From: Symbiodinium natans
Lineage: Eukaryota; Sar; Dinophyceae; Suessiales; Symbiodiniaceae
DNA: 64,000 nt
Assembly: GCA_905221605.1 (NCBI GenBank)
Contig: CAJNDS010000685.1
Span: forward strand, 1-64,000
Reading direction: 5' to 3'
Shown here: positions 32,157 through 44,276 of the stretch, in pieces
How positions within the stretch are numbered: the first letter of the stretch is position 1
Layout of the letters: every line of letters starts with the position of its first letter
Translations under genes and position numbers: made by a program
The notes under the pieces: model-generated
Seen by the model: the letters and a program-made list of their open reading frames with translations, nothing else
Database searches by the model: none
What the model was told of the DNA's origin: nothing

Positions 32157-32346
32157 GTTCCAGTTTGTATTCTATGGTTACGCCATCCAGCTGCATGGTA
32201 AACTTCCGGATTTGGAGTGCGATTTGGAGTGCATAAGAGGTGTAGGGGCGAGGGAACAGGTAAGAAGAGGCGAGGCTTGTGCAAGGATGCTACACGCTCA
32301 AAGCACTGAGTGCACTGATGTATTCGGAAGATCCCTTGATCAACAG

Positions 32347-32379
32347 GCTGTTGCAGAAGCAGCTGGGGCGAGAGGCGCA
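32347..32379 (+). CDS. Candidate micro-exon, AVAEAAGARGA
   Basis: Acceptor ATCAACAG, donor GCA|GTGTTG, phase 0-0, 33 bases. An alternative frame (LLQKQLGREAQ) is also helical. Confidence 0.33.
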
Positions 32380-33319
32380 GTGTTGAAACATCTTCCTCCT
32401 TGCCCTGCCCTGCGACAGATGCAGTCCTGTAGCCCGAACTGACGGGTTCAAGGCTTTCAGGCCTCTTGCCCGAGTCAGCTTCCTGGATGTTACGCTTTGA
32501 TGGTTGCCCCAGAGAACCGACATGAAGCGAAACAAAACTCTTCCTTTTCATGAGACTAAATGAGCTTTCATGTGTGATTTGAAGTAATTCGCGAGCTGCA
32601 ATCAACAACAAAGTAAGAATCCCGTTTCGCTTGGGCGATCATGGAACTGCTTGCCAATTGAAAATCAGAGGCGCCCTACCCCCATTGAAGTAGAAGTAGC
32701 AAGTTTTCTGGACCTTTTTTTGATGCTTGTGTATCTTCCTTTAAAATGGAGCCGGGTCCCTCTTGCCTCTAAATAAGAGGAAACACGACACTTTTCCCTT
32801 GCCTATTCGGGCGACAGTTGCGCCAGCCTTTTGCAATCAGCAGAAGAGCCTGGTGAGAGAATGGCAGAACCATGGCCGCGCCTGCCAGTCTTCTAGAATA
32901 AGCCGTCAGAACCAGCTTGCCTCATCCCTCCAAGCAGGTTGCCAAAATTCTGATGGTGTGTGTGCTAACAGCAAAGAAACGAGCTTGGCTTGTGATCAAC
33001 TTCGCTGAACAAGGGGTGACACTGGAATTTCACGTTTTGACATGGTGGTGGGCATTCAAGTTCACATGTGTGCGAGGTTATGGTAGTTGACAGTGTGACG
33101 GCATTGTTACCCAAAATGGTTTGGGCATCTCCGCATCGGTCCGGATCGTAGTTTTGGCGACGAAAAGGCTTCGATTGATTTTTCGTTGTATCTCGGGAGG
33201 ACGCAGAGCTCCAAGAAGCCGGAGGACGTTCAGGGGAAATGCGGGAGGTGGAGAATGTTGGGGATTGCTGGTCAATTTCAGGGTTTGTGCAATAGACACG
33301 ACTTCCAACCAAATAACAG

Positions 33320-33403
33320 GGTAGCATCGAGACTACTACGAGATTGCGCGAGACTCTTGAAGGAAGTGATGCCGCACTCCGGCAGCAGAATGCCGAGCTC
33401 CAG
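33320..33403 (+). CDS. Candidate coiled-coil exon, 28 codons
   Basis: Acceptor AATAACAG, GC donor CAG|GCTGGC, phase 0-0. GSIETTTRLRETLEGSDAAL then RQQNAELQ. A classic heptad sequence; strong. Confidence 0.53.
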
Positions 33404-34051
33404 GCTGGCACCTGCAAGGGTCCGGTGGTCCTGCCAGGGATTTTGGATGTAGGTCGATGAGGGTAGATGGCTGGTGTTCGAGAGTGTTTATTTTCCCTGG
33501 TGCTTGAAGCGCTTTTGACTAAGTAGGGTTAATAAGGTGGGTTATGGGGATTATAAGAGGATACTACGTAGAACTACTAAGTCAAAAGAGCTTCCAAGTG
33601 CTGTCCCGAAGAGGCCAACGTTCCCCTTCAAGGAACCTGAAGCCTGAATCCTTCCCCAAATCAACAGCGGGCTGGCACAACGTGAGGCGTAGCGTGCGCA
33701 ATGGTCGGGGTGTCAGGGTCGTGCTTTTTGGCGTGGTCTCTGTGGGAAGGGCCCACGGCGTGGAACCCCCGTGGCATCGAAGTTCGGCTCCTCCAAGCGG
33801 TTTGGGCAGGTCCCACAGAGGTCCCACAGGATGGAGTTGGTGGGGGGAAGTTGGGAAGTTGGGAAAAGTTCACCCCTCGGCTGCCGAGGCGAATTTGTGT
33901 GGGAGAAAGTCGCTTATGGCTGTTTTGCAGTGGCAAGTCGACAGACGAGCTTTTCACAGGCTTCCACCCAGGGACCCGACCTAGGACTTAAAGCTCTTCC
34001 AAAGCTGGGAGAATGAGACGAGAAATGCACTCACCGTTCCGAGTTCCTGAG

Positions 34052-34078
34052 GCGCAGCTGGAGCGACAAGCACAGATT
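34052..34078 (+). CDS. Candidate micro-exon, AQLERQAQI (27 bases)
   Basis: Between CCTGAG and ATT|GTTCTA, phase 0-0. The frame continues as VLQLRPWQ if not spliced. Resembles the exon at 29,243. Confidence 0.35.
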
Positions 34079-34581
34079 GTTCTACAGTTGAGGCCCTGGC
34101 AGTCTGACGGAGGATTTCTCAAAATGTCTTGGCAGTAAGCTGTGATGGGGTTGGTTTATGCTTGCTTGCCACTACACCACTATGGAGCTCAAACGGTGTT
34201 CAACAGGCAGAAGGCACTCGCAGCTTCATGCGAGAGCGGCTCAGTACCACTTGGGCCAAAGACGCTGGGCAGATTTTGGCAGTGCTCTAGGGGTTTGGTG
34301 GTCGTCTCGAAAGGGGGATTTCTCAAGGTTTGAAAGGCGGGCCCCCCCGCCCCCCACCCCCTCTCCAGTCTCGCTCCTTTCTCCGTTCTGCCGCAGCTCC
34401 CAGACCTGAGCAGGAGGCCTGTTTCGTTTATGAATGATCCATGATCCTACCCTGCCACACCTATGTCCAGGTCCTCAAACCAACATTTAGCCTGTTTTTT
34501 TCTTTTGAAACACAAAGAGTTTTCCAAAAGCTTGCCTCAAGTTCCCAACATGGTGCAGCCCTTGTAGTGAGGAGCGTGGAG

Positions 34582-34629
34582 GCATCCGTGACGGAAAGGC
34601 AGCTGCTCGAGCGCGTGCGCTATTTGGAG
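34582..34629 (+). CDS. Candidate coiled-coil exon, ASVTERQLLERVRYLE
   Basis: Follows GCGTGGAG; GC donor GAG|GCCACC, phase 0-0. An upstream acceptor at CTTGTAG (34,567) would add RSVE. Clear heptad pattern. Confidence 0.48.
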
Positions 34630-35096
34630 GCCACCAGCCCCAAATCTAAACACTTTTTGTTGCTCAGGTTAGAGCGCACTTGGCTAGGCTCTTTAATGGC
34701 CCTGCCCCACCCTTTGAGATTAAGTGATTAAGTTGCGTTGTATACAGTACAAACATAAGTTACAAGCGTAGAGTCGAGAAAGCGTGCGACATGGTCGCGT
34801 CCGGCGAGCTCCTCCTTTGGGTGGTGTGGGAACATTTTACGTGCCCCGCAAGGGCCCCTCGGCCTCTATTGTAATCCTGGGGTGGGGGTCTCGCATCCAC
34901 TACACACGGTCACGAGAGAGTGGTAGAGTAAAAGAGGTTGACATCCGTATACTTTAATCCGAATATTCAGCCTTAAGGCTGGAGGGTGGAAGGCTGAAGG
35001 GTCTGGGGCTGGCCGGCTGATGGTTGAGTAGCCTTCCCGGCCTGCCCTGAGAGTGCGCGGAGTTCGGTTGACTAAGAGCCCCCTAAAATCCTTCAG

Positions 35097-35146
35097 CGAC
35101 AATCCCTGAAGCGACAGAGGCGGAGAACGCCAAGCAAGCCGAGCAG
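35097..35146 (+). CDS. Candidate exon, TIPEATEAENAKQAEQ
   Basis: Acceptor ATCCTTCAG, donor CAG|GTGTGG. An internal AG at 35,119 would give a 27-base phase 0-0 exon (AENAKQAEQ). Ala/Glu-rich helix. Confidence 0.45.
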
Positions 35147-35860
35147 GTGTGGCCAGTGTGTGGTATCTTGTTTAACTTATACTTGGGGCCTTCGGGTTTA
35201 GGCTTTCCTTGGAACTAAGCCCGAAAATGCACTAGAACCGAGATGCTGAGCTGTATGCACGGCAGGTACAATCAGCAACAGCCCATACAAATACTTCTAC
35301 ATCTTGCAAGACGAAAGAGCCTGCCGCTTCCTGCAATCTTGGCTGAGCTCGGTCACCACTCTTCGCGATGCCATGGCGAATCAAAGAGGTCCTGCCGTAG
35401 CCGCTAGCACGGGACGCATTCCCGGCGACTCTGGCGAGTTGAACTTCGGTTAACTCACCTGGAGCCTTCGCATGCCCAGAAGTTGCCGAAGGACACACAG
35501 AAGCAGGCCATTTTATGTTCGATGAGGAGGAGAAGTCCGAGGTCCTTTGGAGTCATGGCCACCGTTTCTCACAAGCATCCACGAGCATGACATCACGAGG
35601 TGGGCAAAATTTGTAGAATGGGGGCTTAGGGGCCGAAACAAATCGTCACAGACCCTGTCGTGCATGGGACTTGTCATCACTGTGTGATGTGCTGCTGAGC
35701 CACTGGCCGGCATTGTGGAAAGAGTGCAGCTCGTACCTGCTGAGCTCCGAGCGGTTTTCGAGGAGTGGAAATTCAGGAAGAACAGGTTCTTAGCCCTCAT
35801 GATAGTGAACGCGCGAGGTTCCCGATTGTCACTGCATGAGCTCTTGGAGTCTTCATTCAG

Positions 35861-35883
35861 GAGCTTGAGGACCTCACCGACAA
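35861..35883 (+). CDS. Candidate micro-exon, ELEDLTD
   Basis: Acceptor TTCATTCAG, donor AA|GTGAAA. If not spliced, the frame meets TGA at 35,885-35,887 and then continues open for about 75 codons of coding-like sequence. Confidence 0.33.
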
Positions 35884-36222
35884 GTGAAACCGTGCTGAAC
35901 AAGAGCAGGACAATAACTCTTTTAAGCGCACGCAAAGGCTCCACGCGAAGAGGATTGTCATCGATGAGAACAAGGAGAACCAAATGCCTAGACCCGAAAC
36001 CGAAAAAAGTGCTGCGGCTGCTGCCCCTCGCCATGAAGCCGTAGTTCTGACCAGTGCCCTGCCCAAGAGATCTGGCACGAAGATTGAGGGCGGATGCGTG
36101 GATGTGAACGAAAGTAAATAAAAACTGGAGCCTGGAGTACTGTAGAGTAAAGTGGAGAGTGAGTGAGGTGAGGAGTTGAGAGAATTGCAAGCATGGTGGG
36201 TATGTAGTGGAATGGAGTGAAG

Positions 36223-36246
36223 GTCCAGCTGCTGAAGGCGCGCGAG
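36223..36246 (+). CDS. Candidate micro-exon, VQLLKARE (24 bases)
   Basis: Between GTGAAG and GC donor GAG|GCTCTC, phase 0-0. The frame remains open beyond (ALGAVLR). Confidence 0.3.
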
Positions 36247-36367
36247 GCTCTCGGCGCAGTTTTGCGCTTGCCCTCTTGTCTTCCCTTTGCCATCCCACCA
36301 CACCCGACCGGTTTCAGTCTGGAGAATTGCCATATGGTTTGCATTTCTAGCAGCACCTTAGTGCCAG

Positions 36368-36436
36368 GCGGTTGGAGGATCCTTCAACGAGTCCTCCTCC
36401 AGTCTGCGGGATCACTTCAGGCAGCAAGCCCGAAAG
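36368..36436 (+). CDS. Candidate exon, 23 codons
   Basis: Acceptor GTGCCAG; possible GA-type donor AAG|GAGGGG, or GC donor TTCAG|GCAGCA at 36,420. GGSFNESSSSLRDHFRQQAR in frame; polar helical. Confidence 0.42.
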
Positions 36437-36710
36437 GAGGGGGGGGTTGTTTGGCATTCAGCAGAGGGCAAAGACTAATGACGCACGAAAAACGACGTGC
36501 AGGGCGGATCTGTGTGGATTTATTCGAGCATTAACAGCATGCAACATTCACATGTTCACGTAGATGGTTGGCTGTCTCTCATATGTGTCGAGGGATGCCG
36601 CCGACTTGGTAGACAGATGAGGGGCGCAAGCGAAGGCGCTTTTCTCACCTGTGCATTAGCTAGGTGCTAGGCCATGCGGCTTGGAGATGCTTGGAGTACG
36701 GAGAGCCATG

Positions 36711-36738
36711 CAGTCATTGCAGTCATTGCAGTCATTGC
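36711..36738 (+). repeat. CAGTCATTG repeated three times
   Basis: Three copies of a 9-base unit just upstream of a coding-like block. Each copy carries a CAG that could act as an acceptor. Confidence 0.85.
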
Positions 36739-36769
36739 TGCCGACTCATTGAAACTTTTTTCGCAAGAG

Positions 36770-36805
36770 GTTTCAGCACGAAGAGAAGCCTTGTCCGAAT
36801 TCACG
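36770..36805 (+). CDS. Candidate micro-exon, VSARREALSEFT
   Basis: Follows a T-rich stretch ending CGCAAGAG; GC donor ACG|GCAAGG, phase 0-0, 36 bases. The open frame extends upstream as AADSLKLFSQE, so the exon may start earlier, at one of the CAGTCATTG copies. Confidence 0.42.
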
Positions 36806-37377
36806 GCAAGGCTACCCTCCCCAGGCCACAAAACGAAGCTCATCACTTACAGATCCGTTTCAATATGTCTTTAAGCTCGTTTACGACTTCAAGTCGCACC
36901 TTAACTGAAGGGTAAGCTAGTCTACCCTCGTGATGATTCCAGGTTGGAAGCGCAGGGTCTCCCAAGCCGGGGTCCAGTGGGGGAATACCGGGACTTATTG
37001 CAGACGGGTTCCAGTTTAAACACCGAACTCGTCCATCGACTGTTGCCTCGAGATGCTCGAACCTATTTGGGCTTGCGATGCTTCTCCGAGAACGTGGCGT
37101 CAGCATGATGTGACGGGGGTTGCTCCGAGCCAGGGCCTCCCTGTAGAACAGCTGCCTAATCGTAACCAACGCTGCCAAAGGCAAGTTCCTGCAGGCCCGA
37201 AACAGTAGTGGATGTAGTGGGAAGTTGGGCTCTCCAACTTGGAGCAAACCCGCTCTGATGTCTCAATGTGCGTCTCACAACTCTGTGTCCGCAGGAAAGT
37301 GAACGTGCTTGCAACGCAGGCGTTGAGGCCATTTCAACTTCATGTATGATCATGTATGGTTGAAGAGCTCGTTCAAG

Positions 37378-37440
37378 TGCGGAGGCCCACGATGAGCCTA
37401 TGTCTCCTATGTCTCACAACGCGACGATGCCAGCTTGGCC
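37378..37440 (+). CDS. Possible exon, AEAHDEPMSPMSHNATMPAW
   Basis: Open frame with Met/Pro/Ser composition, ending near CCCTGCAG. Another frame is open over 37,356-37,751. Ends unclear. Confidence 0.28.
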
Positions 37441-38062
37441 TCCCTGCAGAAATCTTTGTCATTTGTCATTGGACGGATGAGTCTGCATTTCACGACTACA
37501 AAGAGCTGCCGCGAGGCAAAGCCGGTGACAAGACAGGACGTGCATGCCAGAAAAATGTCGAGGACGGTTATGCAGCCTTGCTTGGCCCGGTTCTACATCA
37601 GGATCAGCCCCCGAATGTCCGATCCCAAGCCACCCAGAAAAGCAGAGCTGCGGGAGAACCATCCTCGAAGCACATGTCCTTGGGGTTTTTATTGAGTTTG
37701 TCATCGCAGCCCTGTACGACAGATCCAAGGCTCGGACATCCACACCTCTAAAGCCCTCGACCCGAGACCTCCACAGCCCTCCGCGGCGAGCTCTCAAACG
37801 GGGTCTGCGGCCTCCGGGCGGCTGTGAGGTGCCAAGGGTTCGGTTTGTTCGTACAAAGTTCTTTAGTTCTTTATGATGCGATGGTGCGTTAGGGGTTCAG
37901 GATCAGAACTTTTAGATTTCAATGCTCTAGGGCCTTGATAATGCTTTGATGTTTCAGGAGGGGCCTGCGGTTCTTTGTAAGACCACGATGCAAAAGCTGT
38001 GATGTGAAAGGTTGTCAATGCTCTAAGCCCCGGGTGCCCATAGCTCTGTCGAGCTCCCTGAG

Positions 38063-38134
38063 GCCGCGGTTTTGCGAAGAGCCATGGCGCGGAGAGTATT
38101 CAGCCCATTGATGCTGCCTCTGGCGATGCTCCAG
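38063..38134 (+). CDS. Candidate exon, AAVLRRAMARRVFSPLMLPL...
   Basis: Follows CCCTGAG, donor CAG|GTGCGG, phase 0-0, 24 codons. A second frame (HGAESIQPIDAASGDAP) is equally coding-like, so the frame is unresolved. Confidence 0.35.
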
Positions 38135-38684
38135 GTGCGGGGGTTTGGAGCTCAGGGTTGGGGCTCTCAGGATGTCCTCAACTTACGATATTCCTACTTG
38201 TACCAGTACCAACTTCTCTCCGTAACGAGCGGGATAGAGTTTGCCTACAAAAGCCTTCGTGGCTTGCAAGCTTCTTTCGTCAAGTGTAGCTGGAATGTGG
38301 GATTTAAAGCCGTGGTTCGGGCTTTAGGCTTTCAGGATGGATGGCCATGTTACATTTTGCATGAGACGCATGAGATATTTACCTTCCCACGGCCTTCGCA
38401 GCTGGAATTTTCCTGGAAATGTCACAGGCCTTCTTCATGATGGCCCTTAGCGGCCTTTGGCTGTGGCTCTTTGGCATGTGCCTTTGCCAAAGTTTTTTTG
38501 TGTCGTGGAGGCAGTACTGATAGCCCACCAGTCTGGGATTCAGTTGGAACGGAGCCCCCGCCAGAACTTGTGTCCGTGTAAAGTCAACGTCATCCCAGAT
38601 TTTGGACCTTCATGGTCATTGAGCTGCCCAAGGACCCGGATGTGTCTCTGTGAGTGGGGAACTTGGGTTCGCGGTCTCCCCAAG

Positions 38685-38721
38685 GCAGCAGCTGCATCAG
38701 CTTGCCAACAGGGACACAAAG
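38685..38721 (+). CDS. Candidate exon, QQLHQLANRDTK
   Basis: Acceptor CCCCAAG, donor AAAG|GTACAC. One base plus 12 codons; helical. An Ala-rich alternative frame exists. Confidence 0.38.
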
Positions 38722-39342
38722 GTACACCAACAAGCCCGAGCCCAACTTTCACACCCTAATCACCTAATCCTGCTCACTCTTGCCTTGGTGCTGGAATGTG
38801 GTGGAGGACCTGGGCCCCTACAGTCAGATGAGCTCGCTGTCAATGTTCCTGCTCCGAGCCTTCCCGGCCACCCGACTGTGCTAAGGGCTCCTTGTGAAGC
38901 GCCCTACAGCTCCCTACAGTGGCCCTACAGCATTCCCAGATGCAGGATTGTTGAGGAAGCGGTTGCTGAGAGGTTGTTGCTCTGCTGCGCTTCGCCTGAC
39001 ATTTTAGTTTCGTTAAGCAGACACCGAAATGACGCAACTCCCTTATTCTCTAAGAACTGTGATCGTCAACGATGTTTCTGCCACGACTCTATCAGCAAAC
39101 CAAGATGAAAGAGACGAACGATGTCAGCTATGAGTTCAAGTTTGACCATGTGCTGATCCTTGCGTGGTCCTCAGCCATCAGCCCGGATATTTCGAAGGCA
39201 CGTGGGTGCCAGGTTGTGCCAAACTTGCCCGCTTTTCTTCTCCACGGCTTGGAGCATCTTGGAGCTCTTTACCTTTTGAATGTATATATCCTACCAGAGT
39301 TTGCTGCTATCCCGTTGCTTCTGCAACTACGAATCTTCTCAG

Positions 39343-39395
39343 CAGGCCGATGGTTTACCCCAGCAACTCGCATAGGGGACACCGTCCAGCAGAAA
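39343..39395 (+). CDS. Candidate exon, GRWFTPATRIGDTVQQK
   Basis: Acceptor CTTCTCAG, donor AAA|GTAAGA (strong). An alternative is a 24-base phase 0-0 exon at 39,346-39,369. Confidence 0.38.
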
Positions 39396-39472
39396 GTAAG
39401 AGGAGGGGGACAATGTGGTGCAATATGCAGCTTGCTACAGTGCTACAGCATGGTATAGCTGTCTCTCCCCAG

Positions 39473-39564
39473 GCGTGTGTCTTTGTGATTATGATGATGG
39501 CATGGGCCCCGACGAGGCGCGTTGGCAATCCCGGCGACGATGTTTCAATTCGGGCGTGCAGCAC
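39473..39564 (+). CDS. Candidate exon, VCLCDYDDGMGPDEARWQSR...
   Basis: Acceptor CTCTCCCCAG with a pyrimidine tract, donor CAC|GTTGGT. Two bases plus 30 codons. Cys/Asp/Arg mixed, globular-looking. Confidence 0.42.
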
Positions 39565-40216
39565 GTTGGTTAGTTGCTTTGTCACACGCCTTATCGAGTA
39601 GGCACAGCAGTGCAAGCTATGACCAGACATAGTCGCTCAACCACTGCCAGTCATTGACGGCAACCTTGACAGTTCTACGTATTTGCCAATCGACAGACTT
39701 ACGCCCCATTTTGCCCTGTGGATCTTGCCGGTGTTGACACCACTGTCATGATTGAGATCGCCCGGGGTATTCCAACCCCCACAGCAGGATACACAAATAA
39801 ACAAGTACTGAGGGTTTCTTTCTGACCATTTGAAATTCCCAGCAAATAATTTTTTGCTGATGGTTTCCTGGCAGGACTGAGGTGGAGGAGGAGGACGACA
39901 AGGAGCTGGCCAAGGCCCCTCCCGCTCGATGACATCAGTGACTCAGTGTATCTCCGTGTATCTCCATGTTGCTCCCTCTGTCCGCCACTCGACTTTGAGC
40001 CCCTGCTGCCACCAACAGACCGCTTCTCGGGCCTCTTGGCAAGCTTTCCCTTGAGCAAAGTTCGAGAAAATTGCGGTGGTTCTTTAAGTGGGAATTCTGT
40101 GCCAACCCTCAGCCCCAGTTACCCTACACTTCAAGTCCATGGTGAATCACTGTAAAAGCAGACATGGCCTTGCGCTGAAGCCCACCCTCTATACCCAGTA
40201 AGACTCTTCTGCGCAG

Positions 40217-40252
40217 GCCAACAAAAAGACCAAGGCAAAGAAGCTGGCGAAA
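40217..40252 (+). CDS. Candidate micro-exon, ANKKTKAKKLAK
   Basis: Acceptor CTGCGCAG, GC donor AAA|GCCCTT, phase 0-0, 36 bases. If not spliced it ends ALS-stop three codons later and could be a basic C-terminus. Confidence 0.42.
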
Positions 40253-40612
40253 GCCCTTAGCTGAGTCGCTTGATTTGAGCCTATAGGGATGCAGGGCCAA
40301 TTGGCTCGGCATGGCGCTCTAGCGAGAGCTGCGCGTCTCTTCGTAGGTTCCAAAGATGCCCATGCTATGCACCAATATGATACGTTATGATACTATGCGC
40401 TTATATACTCACGCGGAGAGCGTGTTTGATGGTTGATGCTTGCGTCGGAAACAGCACATATGCGTTGTAATCTGGAGGTGGCCCTAGACAAGCGCCCGAC
40501 GCTCGTTTGAGCCTATAACTAGTTGATAGCCTTGTGCATTTTTTCTGAAGGTTTGGTGAGCTGGAGCTTTCAATTCCCGCGTTTGTTTATTGGCCTCACG
40601 TTACCTGTGCAG

Positions 40613-40663
40613 GGAGGTGTTTCACCACATACCCGTTCATCGCGGGATCTTAGCAGAAAACAG
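40613..40663 (+). CDS. Candidate exon, GGVSPHTRSSRDLSRKQ
   Basis: Acceptor CTGTGCAG, donor CAG|GTGCGA, phase 0-0, 17 codons. Ser/Arg-rich. Confidence 0.43.
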
Positions 40664-42151
40664 GTGCGACAGAAGACTCACGTAGCCTCGCATCTGCGCC
40701 CCAGTTCGTGTTGTGACGAAGGGCGGGCCAGGGGGTTGCAGACATCGACTGCGTTGCCCGGATGTGATGCCGCCTTGAAGTTGCCAACATGATATGACAG
40801 GGAACGTGAGATGTCATGAGTTTAGTGCAAATACAGCCACAGCGGCATCCTACGATCATGCCAGCTGTATGAGGTACGTTAAGACGAACCAAATGGCTTG
40901 TGGTGACCTCATATCAAGCCCCAATGCCACATTGCGAGCCATAGGTGTGCAGGTTTGAGCTGAGTCCCTCGAACTCAGAACTCACCATTCGCGCGCTGCG
41001 GCACAGCGATACGATCGCATGACCCCGGCCCTCTATGCACCGCCACCAGCGAACTGTAAAGGCCCTCTCTTTGTAGAGGTTTGGCTGGCAGTCTGGGGTT
41101 CGTTCCACATTCTTGGCATAATGGTTAACAAAGCCAAAAGCTTTGCTCGTGTAGGCCGTATGACTTCACGAGTTCAGAGCTTACCAAGGCCCATCATTTG
41201 GTCAGTCAGAACTGCGCTCATCAAATTCCAGACAAAGGTTTCATCTTCGCTCTTCAGTTCTGGTCTCCCTACCTCTGTATCCTGTTCGCTATGCTACTAA
41301 AAGATCAAAAGAGGTTTTAGTTCTGGCTCCTCACCCCAACCTGCCCCAGGACCCTGAGAATTTAGCAAAGCCAACCTGCGACCGATCTAGAAAGGACTAG
41401 AGTCCTTTCGAGTCGCAGAAATTCACTAAAGCCCTTTCCCGAGCCCTCGGAGGCACTCCTTGCGGCTATGCCTCGGTTGCAGTGGCTTTTGCTGAAATCA
41501 GAAAACTCTTGGCATCTTTGTTTAGGGCCAGTTTAGGGCTTAGGGCTTCAGCCTTCAGCTGTCCCACAAAGCCGGCATTCTAATCGCAAACGGTGCGTTT
41601 CGACGACCTCGGCCGGCCCGAAAGCTAGAAAAAGCCGTTGCCGGTTTGTCGGCTGAGATTTTAGTGGTTTTTAATTTAAGGGGATTGCAAGGCAAAATTT
41701 GGCAACAAGAACACTAAGAAGGTCGCTAGGGTCTCATCAGTGGTTCCTGCGGGGTTTGGAGGATTCCGAGGTCCTCGCGGAGGGGCGTGAAAAGAGACTT
41801 TCGTGCCCTAGGCATACTGGCACCACCCAGTAGCATCCAGTAGTTCAGAAACCCGAAGGGAAGTTGAGACGAAGTTGTGACCTCAGGTAGTTGCCAAGAT
41901 CTTTCGCGAATGGTGCAAGCTCCTCGACCTGCCAACCGAGCCGATGCCGCCGCCCCATGACTCTTGGCTGATCTTGGCTGCACTTCATGAAGTTGTCCCA
42001 AGAAAGGCCTTCTTAGCCTCAGCACTGGCAAGGGCCGCGAGGGGTTCAGAAGAGACGGCCTTCCGGAGCCCCAACGTGCTCAGCCTTTCAAACGCTGTGC
42101 CGATTTACCTGCTTCTCTGGATCTTGGTTGAATATGAGCGATGCAGCGGAG
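40664..42151. other. No clear exon
   Basis: Mostly intron-like DNA, with a few TTTAGGG-type words at about 41,520-41,550. Two overlapping frames at 41,887-42,100 (AKIFREWCKLLDLP or MVQAPRPANRADAAAP) look coding-like, but neither has secure splice ends. Confidence 0.3.
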
Positions 42152-42214
42152 GTCCTCCAGCAGTTGGCACAAGGGGGAGAGCGCCATGGCAACAAATTGT
42201 CTCTTGAGCTCCGA
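42152..42214 (+). CDS. Candidate coiled-coil exon, 21 codons
   Basis: Follows GCAGCGGAG; GC donor CGA|GCTTGC, phase 0-0. VLQQLAQGGERHGNKLSLEL then R. The upstream frame MSDAAE is also open. Confidence 0.42.
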
Positions 42215-42688
42215 GCTTGCCAAGATCATAGTACAGCCGGACCGATGTAGACAGGTTTGGGCACCACATGATCCTCTACTTTGGGGCTTGTTCCTAATGG
42301 TGGAATGTTGGTGTAGAAAATGTTAATCCACACCAAGCTGAGCCGCCGAGCCTCTCATGTAACCCTGACTTGGTACACTGGGAGTAGCCAAGTGGCCAAG
42401 CTGCAACCTCAGAAAGCGAATGTACAACCATGCTGAACCCTTGGAAGCAAGGGTCCAACTTGTGCGTCCACAAGGTGCTTGAGAAGCTGCCTGCAGTTCG
42501 TTACACGGAGCTCCGAGCCCCACTGCAACCAGCAGGCTCCAGCTTTTTAGGGATGGGTTAGGCTGCAAGTCCCTTCCAATGACAAGTGACAGTTATGTGA
42601 TAGTGAGAGTTAGACTACGGTGGCAAGAACTACTACCCGGCGCTACAAGAGTCACCCATCTCCTGACGCCTGACGGAAGCTGATGCAG

Positions 42689-42724
42689 GATGAGGAGCGT
42701 GCAGATCAGCGATCGCAGCTGCTC
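42689..42724 (+). CDS. Candidate micro-exon, DEERADQRSQLL
   Basis: Acceptor CTGATGCAG, donor CTC|GTAAGC (strong), phase 0-0, 36 bases. Charged helix. Confidence 0.48.
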
Positions 42725-43079
42725 GTAAGCATTTGCTTGTGTAATTTGGATGACTTCTCCGGATTCAGACTTCTTTGGTGTTGTCGTGTTGTGTGGCGGT
42801 TGCACGGCTGAGACACAGACTTGCCGAACTAGGTCTCCCACACTCCCACACCCTAAACTTTAGCCTAAACTGCAGGTTCTCACGGGATGTAAGGAATGCG
42901 GGAGGAGCACGAGGGGCGTGAGAAGCCTGCCAATGCCTAAAAGTAAAGAAAGGCGCCTCTGAAAACTGCAGCAAGTCTTAGCAAAAGCCATGCAAAAGCC
43001 GCGCTTCTGAGGAGGGCAGTCAACGTCCTTTGCCTGGGCCTGTCGGGGTCGCAGTGGTGCCTCGGTAAGCCAAGTGCAG

Positions 43080-43372
43080 CCACACACACACACACACGCA
43101 CGCACGCACGCACGCACGCACGCACACAGACAGACACACAGACACACAGACACAGAGACACACACACACACACACAGAGACACACACACAGACACACACA
43201 GACACACACAGACACACACACACACAGACAGACACACACAGACACACAGACACAGACACACACAGACACACACACACACACAGACACACACACACACACA
43301 CACACAGACACACACAGACACACACAGACACACACAGACACACACAAACAAACACACAAACAAACACACAAA

Positions 43373-43414
<42 letters not shown>

Positions 43415-43421
43415 GACAGAC

Positions 43422-43517
<96 letters not shown>

Positions 43518-43659
43518 CACACAGACACACACACAGACACACACAGACACACACACACACACACACAGACACACACTGGCACATGCAGACACACGCCGAC
43601 ACACGCAGACACACGCCGACACACGCAGACACACGCAGACGCACGCAGACACACACACA

Positions 43660-43736
<77 letters not shown>

Positions 43737-43903
43737 ACACACACACAGACACACACACAGACACACACACAGACACACACACAGACACACACACAGACAC
43801 ACACACAGACACAGACACAGACACAGACACAGACACAGACACAGACACAGACACAGGCACAGACACAGACACAGACACAGACACAGACACAGACACAGAC
43901 ACA

Positions 43904-43940
<37 letters not shown>
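43080..43940 (+). repeat. CA / CAGA / CACAGA microsatellite
   Basis: About 860 bases of CA-based units. A pure CAGA block spans about 43,411-43,515. Long frames through it on both strands are artefacts. Confidence 0.97.
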
Positions 43941-43943
<3 letters not shown>

Positions 43944-44276
43944 CTTGGGGTTGTGGGTTTCTGGGCCATCATTACGCATTACTCATCATGGTTAGCAGAC
44001 CGGGTACAAGTGGCACGGCCGAGTGCACCGAAAACATTGTATCAGATTCTCTCCAAACTGGTCTTCCCCAAATACTCAGAGGATCCGTTTGCCGCCCGCA
44101 GGTCAACACAAAAGTTTCCTAAAACCTGGATATCCGTAAGTTTTTGGGCCTGTGGGGGCCTCAACATGGTTCGGCTATCCTGCAGCTCGGCAGTTTTTGT
44201 TTGGGGTGCAGCAATGTGTTACAATTTTTTGTATACAAACCTATATACGGTATACGTATGCATCAGATCCAAACAG

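Noticed and set aside
35513-36356. Minus-strand frames of 122-262 codons
   Set aside because: Composition is Ser/Leu/His-rich and irregular, and they oppose better + strand exon candidates.
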